In this document: one piece after another, positions 10,601 through 17,613 of the stretch
Layout: every line of letters begins with the position of its first letter
Position numbering within the stretch: position 1 is the stretch's first letter
Origin: Bryobacteraceae bacterium
Lineage (GTDB): Bacteria > Acidobacteriota > Terriglobia > Bryobacterales > Bryobacteraceae
NCBI GenBank assembly: GCA_030039005.1
Contig: JASHQT010000377.1
Span: 1 to 20,290 of the forward strand
DNA: 20,290 nucleotides
Reading direction: 5' to 3'
Program-made: the position numbers and the translations under genes
The notes under the pieces: generated by a model
What the model was told of the DNA's origin: nothing
Databases searched by the model: none
The model's input: the letters and a program-made list of their open reading frames with translations, nothing else

Positions 10601-13147
10601 ATCGGCGTAAAGATACAGGCTCCAGGTTCCGTTGGCGTTGTAGGTGTTGCCGGAGCCGCTGCCAAAGACGGAACTGAACGTCGAGGAGCCGGAAGTAGTG
10701 GCGTAGTTGTATCCCGACGTCGGCGCCGGCGGCCCAATCGATCCGCTGCTGCAGTTGCTCACCTGCGATGGGCAGGCCGGGAAAGCGTCTGTTGCGCCCG
10801 TGCCGATCACCGTATAGCTTTCGGGCGGGTAACTGCCCGCCGGCACGGCGCCCGACGATGTGGTTTGGCCGAACGCTGCTCCGGCGCCATCGAAAATATT
10901 GAAAGTGCCGGAGCTGTCGCCAAAGCCGCCTACATTAGAGAAGAAGTCGATGTTGGAACCATTCGGTCCTGCCAGCAAGGATGCGACGTTTTGCAAGTCG
11001 TCGAAATTGCTCGCGAGCTTCAATTGGACCTTCAGCGAGTCCAGCGTTCCAGGCAGATTCGAGACGATGATGTTGGACGGATAGGGCGCGGCGTTGCCTA
11101 CGGCGCTCAACTCGTCCGTGTAGGGCACCACGATGGGCGTAGTGTTGCAATACGTGTACGTGTTCCCCGATACACTCGGAGTCGGCGGCGGATTGTTGAT
11201 GCGCTGCGCCGTGGTTCCTTGGCTCGGGCCGAAGCTGTTGCTGGAATCCGCGAACTCGGCGGTAATCTCGTACGTCCCCTCCGTCAATGTGCCGGCCGGA
11301 ACGTTCAAAGTGGCTTTGTTGTTCGATCCGACACCGCTTTGTCCCAGAGTGGTGGATCCGCCGGTGGGAGTGGTGGCAATAAATGTCACCGTGCCGGTAG
11401 TGGCGGAGTTCACTGTAGCCGTGAGGTTGAAGCTTTGATCGGTCAGAGCAGTCGGCGTATTGGAGCTAACGGTAGTGGTCGTAGCAGCGCCGCCGGTCAT
11501 GGTGAAATCGAGGCACCAGCCTCCGACTGTGGATGAATTGTTGCCGGTGCTGCTGTAATACAGCGACCACGTTCCCGTGGCGCCGGAACCGGTGTATGTG
11601 CTCTCGAACGTGGCGGACCCGGTGGGCGCTGCTTCATTTGTGGTGCTGAAGCTGGGTGTACCCGAGGGGAACGCGGCTTGGCCCGTCTGGCTCTCGCCCT
11701 CCTCGTTGAAATAGCTGAGCGGCTTATAAGTCGTGCTGCTGGTGAGCGCCGTATCGTAGGCGAGCGTGGAACCGCTGTCGGCGAAGGCAAGACTGGTGAG
11801 GCTCTGCGATACAGTCTCAGTCCCGCCGTTCGCATCGAACAAAAGGATTCCGCCGTTCGGTCCGACGAGCAGGAAATTTTGCTGCTCTTCGCCGGCCTCG
11901 CTTCCGGTACTCAACGTTTGCAACGTCACCGACACCGTGTCGATGAGCCCGCCTCCGCTGGGCGCCGTAGTGATATCGGGAGAGCCGATGAAAATGTTGG
12001 ACGGCAGCGGCGTGGTCACGATATCGCCGCTAGTGAGGGTACCGATATTGCAATATTGATTGCCGGACTGCTGGGTATGATCGCTGGCCGTTACGGTGAC
12101 CGGACTCCCATTGCTGTTGCTCGAATCGAACGTGCCTGAAACGCCGCCGTAACTTGCGGTGAGAGTTTGCGCCCCCTCGGGCGGGCTGAAGGAAGCCACA
12201 CACGTGGCTGTGCCGCTGGATACGGTTTGATCGCCGCCGCTGCACGTGATTGCCGAGGCACCATTGAAGAATGTGACGGTGCCGCCATCGACGGTCGTGC
12301 CGGAATTGGTCGTGTCAGTGACGGTGGCCGTCAGGGTGACGGTGCCCGGCGTACAAGACCCGGAGAAGCCGGACGGACAAATTAGCACCGTGCTGGCGCT
12401 GGGCGAAAGGCTGGTGGTGGTGAAGTCCGCCGATGACGGCGGCGTAAAGGTAATCGACAGGGTCCAGCCGCTGATGGATACCGCGTCGCAGGGCGTTTCA
12501 AAGCAGTCTGGGTTCTCGTCGGAGATGTACAACGTCCAGGTGCCGACCGGCTCTGAGGTATTGCTGTAATTAAAGATAGCGAATGAGCCAGTGGAGTCCG
12601 GAGGAGCCTGTACGAAGTTGGACCCTATGGCGGCCGGCCATACGTCCGTTAGGCCGGAAGCGTTATACGGCTTGTAGGTGCTCGAACCGCTATAAGAACA
12701 GTTTGTGTCTCCATCCGGGGCTTGGCTGGAGGCGCTGCCGTCGATCGTCAAGGTCGCGTTGCTCGCTGTGTCGCAGGTGGAATTTAAAAAGTCAAAGGCC
12801 TTTTCGGACGAACTGACATTCGGAGGCGCCAGTAAGAAAGAGAAATTATTCAGCCCGTTCGAGCTGAAGCCCTCGGTCGCGTTCAGACCAGTGATTGTGA
12901 CGGTCACCGCCGTGATGGGTCCGGTGATGACTGATGACGGTACGGTTACCGTGGACGTCTCCGTCACGTTTGTCGAGCTATTTAATGTGGGGCCGAAGGA
13001 AGCGATGCCGGAGCCTGAAAAAGTGCAGGTTTCGGTGTTCGTTCCGGTGGTGCAGGCAAAAGCAGGTCCTCCCGCCAATACGGCCAGCCCGCCGCCCGTT
13101 GCGAGCGCGCAGATATGGCGGAACAGCTTCAGCGATAAATTAGGCAT
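6992..13147 (-). CDS. Giant secreted multi-domain beta-sandwich protein with P-domain-like, DUF11/DUF7933-like, BACON-like and TIGR03437 modules
   Basis: About 2051 residues from ATG 13147. I chose this start because GGAAGG lies just before it and it gives a compact signal peptide (MPNLSLKLFRHIC..., end PAFA at about residue 31); a GTG at 13168 would add 7 residues. Modules in order, with approximate residues: P-domain-like 53-236; Ig-like (Big_3-type) 240-353; P-domain-like 381-551; Ig-like 555-650; P-domain-like 688-866; DUF11-type 873-996 and 997-1129; Big_1-like 1130-1238; DUF7933-like 1240-1366, 1367-1501 and 1502-1623; Pro-rich linker; BACON-like 1634-1735 and 1736-1838; TIGR03437 1839-2051. 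The chain is very rich in Ser, Thr, Gly and Asn and poor in Lys and Arg, as in cell-surface proteins. No peptidase, glycosidase, anchor or sortase motif is visible. A role as an adhesin or matrix scaffold is inference. It converges on dctA across a 76-bp gap. Confidence 0.88.
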   Translation of the reverse strand: MPNLSLKLFRHICALATGGGLAVLAGGPAFACTTGTNTETCTFSGSGIASFGPTLNSSTNVTETSTVTVPSSVITGPITAVTVTITGLNATEGFSSNGLNNFSFLLAPPNVSSSEKAFDFLNSTCDTASNATLTIDGSASSQAPDGDTNCSYSGSSTYKPYNASGLTDVWPAAIGSNFVQAPPDSTGSFAIFNYSNTSEPVGTWTLYISDENPDCFETPCDAVSISGWTLSITFTPPSSADFTTTSLSPSASTVLICPSGFSGSCTPGTVTLTATVTDTTNSGTTVDGGTVTFFNGASAITCSGGDQTVSSGTATCVASFSPPEGAQTLTASYGGVSGTFDSSNSNGSPVTVTASDHTQQSGNQYCNIGTLTSGDIVTTPLPSNIFIGSPDITTAPSGGGLIDTVSVTLQTLSTGSEAGEEQQNFLLVGPNGGILLFDANGGTETVSQSLTSLAFADSGSTLAYDTALTSSTTYKPLSYFNEEGESQTGQAAFPSGTPSFSTTNEAAPTGSATFESTYTGSGATGTWSLYYSSTGNNSSTVGGWCLDFTMTGGAATTTTVSSNTPTALTDQSFNLTATVNSATTGTVTFIATTPTGGSTTLGQSGVGSNNKATLNVPAGTLTEGTYEITAEFADSSNSFGPSQGTTAQRINNPPPTPSVSGNTYTYCNTTPIVVPYTDELSAVGNAAPYPSNIIVSNLPGTLDSLKVQLKLASNFDDLQNVASLLAGPNGSNIDFFSNVGGFGDSSGTFNIFDGAGAAFGQTTSSGAVPAGSYPPESYTVIGTGATDAFPACPSQVSNCSSGSIGPPAPTSGYNYATTSGSSTFSSVFGSGSGNTYNANGTWSLYLYADVADHPLGTVSSWCVELTENLPVLAANQSGPASVIQGGTGSVTLSVENGGPGSAGGSTVPVSVSDTFPTGLTPTSGSGTNWTCGSPTGQTISCTNSDFIGSSSDLATLTLNFSVATNATPGNVSNTAVVSGSGLTASVNSNAVTIDILGAPTLAVSKSHTGTFTQGQTAEWDITVSNTAASGSTGGTTTVLDTLPSNYSLNNFSGTGWSCSSNANAVTCTSTQAVAGGSSFATLKLIVNVPANSPTSVSNTASAYGGGDLTHTGAGTAAVSNTDNVSVTQVAASVVVSSGSGQSANVSTAFTNPLVVTVKDAAGVVISGASVTFTAPGAGASGTFSNSSNTITANTNGSGQVSESFTANASAGGPYTVTATSNSITTNTGFSLTNTPISIVPPTISISFSAAGAALGGTVSLNYAIQNPNAGSALTGVSLTDALPAGLAVANPPGVTNTCGGTFTAVAGSSSTSLTGARLAAGGSCAISVKVQATSIGFENNTTGPISANESGPGNPSNTASLDVVQAPTVTLAFGAPSIPVNGTTSLTFTVTNPSSITNFFNIGLTDTLPSGLVVASPNGMLGTCLTLDGALVIADPGSASISITSVNLLPSSSCAVTVNVTGTTAGSKNDSTGNITATFSNGGPVEISGPGGSAGIAVVAPPSISAAFSPASIVTGGSSSLTFTITNPALNTVALSGVSFIDALPSGLTVSTSTASACAGTVTTNPGTGIVLSNGSMAVNSQCQFSVTVTGSDAGSYTNTTGAVVSSNGGTGNTASANLTVENPAPPTPPVPPVTSASYVSISPISLTFTYAIGQGGAIQSRSISVSASSPFSLASSVAPGTPWLSATTSSLSSVTVTVNAMGLAAGTYQGQVLLSISLESSPVSVPVTLTVIGPPVLTVSAPSLSFTAFVSPGTVAPSQTKSILLSAQNSNVAFSVSSNAPWLSVASNPSNTPSALSVTVNPSSLPPGTYSGSLQIVAPGATNSPLNVAVTLNVVSPLVIAAGGFQNAASFQVVPGAANTIMAIYGSFGCAAPTVMVNNSAAELIGHTASMITFTLPATVDGESSAAIAVVCNGQQSGSIDVPLAAVSPGIFTLSLNGSGQGAIVNQDGSVNGVSHPAALNSYVSVYATGFGDYLAPSADGLQLMSHTVQAFIGGVPAQIQFAGHAPGETLGLQQINVLIPSTAPTGPSVTIQLVVDGVSTQSGVTLAIQ
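7634..8248 (-). repeat. Tandem BACON-like modules
   Basis: Two modules of about 100 residues each match the BACON pattern: an early 'SLTF' or 'SLSFTA' strand, a mid-module 'TPWLSATTS' or 'APWLSVASN', and a late 'LAAGTYQGQVLLS' or 'LPPGTYSGSLQI'. They follow a proline-rich linker (PAPPTPPVPP). BACON domains are thought to bind carbohydrate or mucin, or to act as spacers; which applies here cannot be seen. Confidence 0.65.
8279..10531 (-). repeat. Array of DUF11/DUF7933-like modules with one Big_1-like module
   Basis: Five related modules of 115-135 residues each carry the same signature around an acidic-Leu-Pro turn: SDTFPTGL, LDTLPSNY, TDALPAGL, TDTLPSGL and IDALPSGL. Each also has a 'G.....L.....V.N' strand near its start and an SNTA/NTTG/NTAS strand near its end. 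The last three also carry the CAxxV or CQFSV core typical of DUF7933-like repeats. One Big_1 (invasin-like) module, with VVTVKDAAGVVISGASVTFTA, lies between module 2 and module 3. These families form stalks in bacterial surface proteins. Confidence 0.6.
10550..12991 (-). repeat. Three diverged P-domain-like protein modules in the giant protein
   Basis: Three copies lie at about 12440-12991, 11495-12007 and 10550-11086. Each opens with a hydrophobic strand and a pattern like 'FLLVGPNG' (FLLAPPN, FLLVGPNG, SLLAGPNG). Each closes with 'GTWxLY' and a second tryptophan strand: GTWTLYIS...SGWTLSITF, GTWSLYYS...GGWCLDFTM and GTWSLYLY...SSWCVELT. This is the layout of the proprotein-convertase P domain, which normally sits after a subtilisin-like protease; here no protease is attached. 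The copies are similar as protein, not as DNA, so they are old duplications. Ig-like modules separate them. Confidence 0.6.
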
Positions 13148-13256
13148 TACCTTCCGGAGAACAAACACGCCCGCTTAAGCGCGTAGCCCCAAAACTTTGA
13201 AGCCGCAACAAATTGCTATTGGAGAAGAGTTTAACACGATCTTGGAGGATATACAG

Positions 13257-13448
13257 ATGAATTTATCGAGAACTTCGAATATTTCGACGCGAGCCGTGCC
13301 GAGATCCGACGGGAAGCCCGAAAGCCTAAAGGGAAGACCTTATGTCGTCCAGTTCGGTTGGGTTACTGATTCACCTACTCGTGCCGCGGCCCGGTTTGAA
13401 CTCCGGCTTTCGGCGAATAATCGAACCCACGCAAGATGCCGCCTGTGA
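13257..13448 (+). CDS. Possible small protein of 63 residues, unrecognised
   Basis: The ORF starts at ATG 13257 with GGAGG at 13244-13248, an ideal 8-nt spacing and one of the best ribosome binding sites in the window. The product is basic (many Arg, with a PRSDGKPESLKGRPY stretch) and has no signal peptide or membrane segment. I recognise no family. It runs opposite to both neighbours, in a region with no other coding signal. Its third-position composition is not clearly that of a coding frame, so it may be chance. The frame is open further upstream to 13197, but the binding site favours 13257. Confidence 0.22.
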   Translation: MNLSRTSNISTRAVPRSDGKPESLKGRPYVVQFGWVTDSPTRAAARFELRLSANNRTHARCRL

Positions 13449-13519
13449 CAGATGAAATGCCGGGTGGCGACGACGAAGGAGAGCGCTGCAGTGGCCAAAG
13501 CCGGAGAAAGGGGCTCTTC

Positions 13520-13574
13520 CCGGTGACGGAAGACCGCCGGCCGTGACTCATTGCGCGGCGGTCAGCGTCACTGG
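13520..13574. repeat. Long imperfect inverted repeat (hairpin)
   Basis: The inner stem is GACCGCCG (13532-13539) with CGGCGGTC (13556-13563), perfect over 8 bp with a 16-nt loop. The outer stem is GTGACG (13523-13528) with CGTCAC (13566-13571), perfect over 6 bp and extended by one wobble and two C-G pairs. A small 3/2-nt internal loop separates them. It lies about 115 bp beyond the stop of the CHAT gene. No T-tract follows on either strand, so it is not a standard intrinsic terminator. It could stabilise an mRNA 3' end or be part of a small RNA. Confidence 0.6.
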
Positions 13575-13613
13575 CTCCCCCGGGGCCATCTTTCGCTGTT
13601 TGGCTCTACTTTG

Positions 13614-13671
13614 AATGTCCCGCTGGGCGCCGATATCACAGGACATTGGTACTATTTGTGAAATTTAGTAC
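13614..13671. repeat. Two adjacent short inverted repeats downstream of the CHAT gene
   Basis: The first repeat has arms AATGTCC (13614-13620) and GGACATT (13641-13647), perfect over 7 bp with a 20-nt loop. The second follows directly, with arms GTACTA (13649-13654) and TAGTAC (13666-13671); inner TTT and AAA can also pair around a GTG loop, with a 2-nt bulge. On the minus strand the second hairpin begins 18 bp after the CHAT stop codon, a place where terminators or mRNA-end structures are expected. There is no strong U-tract. Confidence 0.5.
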
Positions 13672-13689
13672 TGCCGCGTTATCGGCCCG

Positions 13690-16600
13690 TTAGTGAGGCT
13701 GGCCTTCCAGCACGAACCCGGCCCAATAACGAGGCGATTGCCAGGCGGGATCTTTCGACATCTGATCCTGCGCGATGCGCAGCGCCGCGGCACCTGTGTG
13801 CTGGCCGGTGAGCAGCGCGGTGTAGAAGCGATCCATGAACGTGGCGGTTGCGCGATCGTCCACCTTCCATAGGCTCGCCACCACGCGATGAGCGCCCGCG
13901 TACAGGAAACCACGCGCCAGCCCGAGCAACCCTTCTCCGCGCAGATCGTTCCCTATATAGGTCTCGCACGCGCTGAGGACCACCAAACGGGCATCCAGAT
14001 GGAGTTTGTAAACATCGAGCAGAGGCAAAAAGCCGTCGACGGAGCGGCCGCTCGGGTCGACGGTGGACAACACCAGCCCGGAGAGATCCGGATACCGGTC
14101 GTCGAGAAGCGTGTGGCTCGCAATATGGATAATTGATAGGTCATCGAGCGCGGCTCGCTCGAAGCGCGACGGCACGGCATCGAAACCGAGGAGCGTGACC
14201 GTGCGGCCCCGCGCCAGGGACTGAAGGCGCTCGGCCTCGACGCGCGACATGGGCAAAGGTGGCAAGGACTCCAGGTGCGGCTGCGCTGCCGGAAACGCGG
14301 CAGTGATGGGGTGTGCCGGAAACCGGGCGTCCGCGCGGCTATACACTGGATCGGCGACAATCAATACGCGCTTGTCGCGATCGGGTTCCCCAGACTCACG
14401 GATGCGAGCCAGCACCGAGGCTGAAGGCTCTACCGCGATGTCATGCATAGCGCCGAGCCTTTGTCCATGGTCGCCGGCCACAGGCAGCAGGGAAAAAGGC
14501 ACCAGTTGGATCGGTCCGTCAGCCACGATGGCCAACGCACCCGATCCGAGCAAGGAAGCCGGAAAGGGCAAAAGAATGTGCGCCAACGCTTTCGCCTCGC
14601 GCGTCGCTGTGTCATCGGCGATCCGAAGCGCGGCTTCGCGCTGGGAGAAGTTCAACTTTGGCGAGAGACCACTAGCTGCGGTCAGCGCGTCATACAATCC
14701 GCGAACCGACTCGCGCAACTCGGTATCCCCGGGCAGCGTGTAATGCTGCAGCTCGCCTCGGCTCACCACCCAGAGATGGGTTTGCCGCGGACCGGTCAAA
14801 TACTCCAGCAAAACCGTATCGCCGCTCAAAACCTGCCTGCGGATCTGAGCGAGAGACAGGGGCGCGGTGGCTTGGTCCCCCTGCGCGTCGTTTGCCGTGC
14901 GGTAGGAGGCCAGTTGTACTTCCAGCCCGTTGCGCTCCGTCAATAATTCCGCAATGCGCTCCTCGCGATGGGGCGACGATTCGTTCGACGCCAGTTGGTG
15001 AATTGTGGCGTCTAGGGCGTCCAAACGGACGGCAAGCCGGCGATCCTCAGGGCGATCGAGATCCCGGCCGGATTTTCCCAGCGCGTCAAGAAGGGTTCGC
15101 GCGTGCGCCCGCTCGCTCACATCGAAAGCTTTCGCATCGAACCCCTGTCCCGGGTGCAGTCGATCCAGTCGCATGAGGACCGTGGCCGCGAGCTCGTAGG
15201 CATCGCGCTGGGACGCCAGGTAACTCGCCCGAAGCTCGGGCGCCGCGAGCGAGGAACGCGTCCGATCGATCACCCCGAGCGCCGCATCCAACGTCTCCAG
15301 AGCCGGTTCCAACAATCCCCGGCGATCCTGCAGCCGCGCCGTGTCCACCAGCGTTTCGACTTCGCCAAAGCGATCGCCGATGCGCCGTTCGATGGCCAGG
15401 GCGGCGGAAAACTCACGCTCCGCGGCGCTGGTTGCGTTCAGCCGATCGTGCGCTTCGCCCAGTAGCCGCCGGGCATTGGCTTCGTCGTAGGGTTGCCCGA
15501 GCTTCGTCGCGATATCCAAAGCCTGCTCCGCGGCTGACTCACCGGAATGGAATCGCCCCACGCCAATTTCCAATTTCCCTCGTTCAATCAGAGCCAGAGC
15601 TTCTCCGCGCTGATAGCCCGCTCGCTTGGAGGCAGCCAGCGCACTCTCAACGGCCTCTTGCGAACGCGCTCGATCGCCCTGCAAATTCGCCAGTTGGGCT
15701 TCGACCACCAGGGTGTCCGCGACGATGCGCGCATTTCCGAGCGTGCGCGCGCGTTGCATGGCGTCGTGTAGTGCCGTAACCGCGCCGCTCGCCTCGCCCA
15801 GGGCAGCATAGGCCCGCCCCAATTGGCGGTAAGCGGCGATCTCGGATTCCTTCCCATCTTCCTGATCGCGAAAGCGCTGCCAATGTGGAAGCGTGCTCAC
15901 CAGCTTCTCGATCGCCTTCTCCGGGTCGCCCGTCATCAGATAGACATCCGCCATTCCGAGCCACGTCTCATTCAGCCCGAAGTCGTCCTTGAGATCCTTC
16001 CGGATCTCTTCCTGCTGCTTCAGGCAGTCGAGCGCAATATCGACGCGCCCCAGCGCGGATTGGGCATCGGCGAGATTGGAGAGCGTAAGAGCGGTTTCCC
16101 AGGGCTGCACCGTTTGACGCTGCAGCTCCAGCGCCCGATTGTAGAGTTCGATGGCGCGGGGATAACGCTCCAGGTTGGCGTTGACCAACCCCAGATCGTC
16201 GAGTGTGTGGGCCTCCGCGCGACGGTCGCCGGATTTGTGGCTGAGCTCGAGCGCCTGCTCGAAAAACGGGACTGCGCCCGCAAGATCGCCGGACATCGCG
16301 AGAAACTGGCCCTTGCCGAAGATCGCGCGCAATTGGAGCAGATCGTCGCCGGCACGAGCGGCGAGCTCGATGGGACGGTCCAGTAAGCCGGCGGCCGCGC
16401 TCAAACCCTTCGGGCCATGAGCCGCCTCCTGCGCCGCTTCGGCAAAAGCACGATGGGCCTCAGCGTCCGTCCGCTCTTGTTCGCTCGCCGGCCGCCGCAC
16501 CTCGAGCACAATGCTACAAACGCGAATGTTGGGGCTCGACATTTGCGAACTGACTCGCAGCTGGAATTCGCCGCTGGCGGCGGCATAGGCCGCAATCCGC

Positions 16601-16899
16601 GCGGTTCCGCCCGTCCCGCCCAGACTGGGCGTAACAGCAACGATTCGGCCCTCGGGGTCGAATAAGGAAGTTTTCACCACCAGTTGCGGGTCGGCCGATG
16701 CCACAATTCGAAAAAAATCGCCGGCCTCAGCGTAAACCCGCACGCTTTTCGTCGCTCCGCCCGCAAGATGAACTTCGAGAGGATGACTTAAATCCAAAAG
16801 CGGCGAATCCGGAACTGGGGATTGTGCGGCGCAGCACCCGGCAAAGCACAGAAAAGGGATCGCGAGATACGACGGAAGCCGAGATGATTTGTTGCGCAC
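13690..16899 (-). CDS. Exported PPC-TPR-CHAT protein (caspase-like peptidase fold)
   Basis: About 1069 residues from GTG 16899. I prefer this start because it gives a normal signal peptide (MRNKSSRLPSYLAIPFLCFAGCCAAQ); the frame is open to ATG 16974, which would add 25 Cys/Arg-rich residues and crowd the divergent promoter. FAGC could instead be a weak lipobox. Residues about 33-137 resemble a PPC (pre-peptidase C-terminal) beta-domain (GGATKSVRVYAEAGDFFRIV, then SLFDPEGRIVA). Residues about 185-555 hold many TPR repeats (LGLVNANLERYPRAIELYNRAL). Residues about 700-1067 are a CHAT domain. The catalytic His929 lies in IIHIASH and Cys978 in VVLSACET, followed by GLARGFLYAGAHRVVASLWKVDD, so the dyad is intact. 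CHAT proteins are clan CD cysteine peptidases; the substrate here is unknown. It is divergent from the sigma and anti-sigma genes. Confidence 0.87.
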   Translation of the reverse strand: MRNKSSRLPSYLAIPFLCFAGCCAAQSPVPDSPLLDLSHPLEVHLAGGATKSVRVYAEAGDFFRIVASADPQLVVKTSLFDPEGRIVAVTPSLGGTGGTARIAAYAAASGEFQLRVSSQMSSPNIRVCSIVLEVRRPASEQERTDAEAHRAFAEAAQEAAHGPKGLSAAAGLLDRPIELAARAGDDLLQLRAIFGKGQFLAMSGDLAGAVPFFEQALELSHKSGDRRAEAHTLDDLGLVNANLERYPRAIELYNRALELQRQTVQPWETALTLSNLADAQSALGRVDIALDCLKQQEEIRKDLKDDFGLNETWLGMADVYLMTGDPEKAIEKLVSTLPHWQRFRDQEDGKESEIAAYRQLGRAYAALGEASGAVTALHDAMQRARTLGNARIVADTLVVEAQLANLQGDRARSQEAVESALAASKRAGYQRGEALALIERGKLEIGVGRFHSGESAAEQALDIATKLGQPYDEANARRLLGEAHDRLNATSAAEREFSAALAIERRIGDRFGEVETLVDTARLQDRRGLLEPALETLDAALGVIDRTRSSLAAPELRASYLASQRDAYELAATVLMRLDRLHPGQGFDAKAFDVSERAHARTLLDALGKSGRDLDRPEDRRLAVRLDALDATIHQLASNESSPHREERIAELLTERNGLEVQLASYRTANDAQGDQATAPLSLAQIRRQVLSGDTVLLEYLTGPRQTHLWVVSRGELQHYTLPGDTELRESVRGLYDALTAASGLSPKLNFSQREAALRIADDTATREAKALAHILLPFPASLLGSGALAIVADGPIQLVPFSLLPVAGDHGQRLGAMHDIAVEPSASVLARIRESGEPDRDKRVLIVADPVYSRADARFPAHPITAAFPAAQPHLESLPPLPMSRVEAERLQSLARGRTVTLLGFDAVPSRFERAALDDLSIIHIASHTLLDDRYPDLSGLVLSTVDPSGRSVDGFLPLLDVYKLHLDARLVVLSACETYIGNDLRGEGLLGLARGFLYAGAHRVVASLWKVDDRATATFMDRFYTALLTGQHTGAAALRIAQDQMSKDPAWQSPRYWAGFVLEGQPH

Positions 16900-16990
16900 G
16901 GCTCTTCGGGAATCACACGAATTATCGCATAGCTTACGCCGCACGAGTGTTCCCGCTCCAGAACTACAACCCATAGTACCGGGTGCGATT

Positions 16991-16999
16991 TGATATTAT
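16991..16999 (+). promoter_or_regulatory. Extended -10 promoter element upstream of the sigma-factor gene
   Basis: TG (16991-16992), one base, then TATTAT (16994-16999) matches the extended -10 consensus at all but one position. No -35 box is visible at the right distance, which extended -10 promoters can tolerate. Transcription would start near 17006, leaving a leader of about 14 nt before ATG 17020. I saw no clear ECF-type GAAC...TCT motif in the divergent region, so autoregulation by the encoded sigma factor is not supported by sequence. Confidence 0.5.
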
Positions 17000-17019
17000 G
17001 CAACGGCGGGCCCCAGCAA

Positions 17020-17604
17020 ATGCCTGATGAAATCACCAGCCCACATCAGCAAGGGAGCCAGCAGCGGAGTCGAAAGGCCTGGCAATTGGATCGGGAGGCG
17101 CTGGACGCTCTGCTCGGAACATTAGCGGCGGATCGCGAAGCAGCCGGCGCAAGATACGAAGAGTTGCGGCGGCGGCTCATCGATTTATTCTCCTGGGAGC
17201 GTTGCGATTCCCCCGACAACCTGGCCGACGAGGTGCTGAATCGTTTGGCGCGCAAGGTCCAGGATCGGACCGAAATCCCTCACCTGGAAGCATTTACGCT
17301 GGGCATCGCGAGGTTCGTGCTGCAGGAGGAGCGGCGCAAGACGCGTACCCGGCAAACCGTTCTGCGGGAAATCCAACTGGAGGCCAAGCCGGCTGGTCCA
17401 GACCCCCAGAACTGGGACGCGCTGGAAACGTGCTTGTCCCAGCTTCCTGCGGACCGGCGCGACCTGATCCAGCGATACTACCTGGAAGACCGCAAGGCCC
17501 TGGCCCGGTCTTTAGGCATTTCCACGAACACTTTGCGTAATCGTGCCATGCGCATCCGCGAGCAACTGTACGATTGTGCGACGCGGACGCGTGACGAATC
17601 GTAA
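17020..17604 (+). CDS. ECF-like RNA polymerase sigma factor
   Basis: This protein has 194 residues from ATG 17020. A TTG at 16990 is in frame but lies inside the -10 element, so the ATG is preferred; no Shine-Dalgarno sequence is visible. Residues about 45-105 look like sigma region 2 (YEELRRRLIDLFSWERC, then DNLADEVLNRLARKV, the equivalent of the usual DLxQExFxRL helix). Residues about 137-185 are region 4, with LSQLPADRRDLIQRYYLED and the helix-turn-helix LARSLGISTNTLRNRAMRIR that would read the -35 element. The sequence is diverged from classical ECF factors and has a roughly 40-residue N-terminal extension. It is followed after 9 bp by a membrane anti-sigma-like gene and is divergent from the CHAT gene, an arrangement I associate with Acidobacteria. 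Its targets are unknown. Confidence 0.82.
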   Translation: MPDEITSPHQQGSQQRSRKAWQLDREALDALLGTLAADREAAGARYEELRRRLIDLFSWERCDSPDNLADEVLNRLARKVQDRTEIPHLEAFTLGIARFVLQEERRKTRTRQTVLREIQLEAKPAGPDPQNWDALETCLSQLPADRRDLIQRYYLEDRKALARSLGISTNTLRNRAMRIREQLYDCATRTRDES

Positions 17605-17613
17605 ATTTCCGTC

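Larger units (their letters stand above)
13148..13689. other. Long intergenic region between two minus-strand genes
   Basis: This stretch of about 540 bp separates the CHAT gene stop from the start of the giant-protein gene. It contains one doubtful small plus-strand ORF (13257-13448) and three inverted repeats (13520-13671). The promoter of the giant-protein gene should lie near its left end on the minus strand, but I could not find a convincing -35/-10 pair there. No conserved protein remnants are evident. Confidence 0.5.

Noticed and set aside
9353..11536. Long plus-strand open frames (338-364 codons) opposite the giant-protein gene
   Set aside because: They are Arg/Gly/Ala-rich, low-complexity translations caused by GC-rich codon bias on the other strand. 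The minus-strand frame shows clear conserved modules through the whole stretch.
10550..12991. A proprotein-convertase-type protease suggested by the P-domain-like modules
   Set aside because: No subtilisin Asp/His/Ser motifs occur anywhere in the protein.
16990..17019. TTG start extending the sigma factor by 10 residues
   Set aside because: The TTG lies within the TGnTATTAT promoter element, so it would not be on the transcript.
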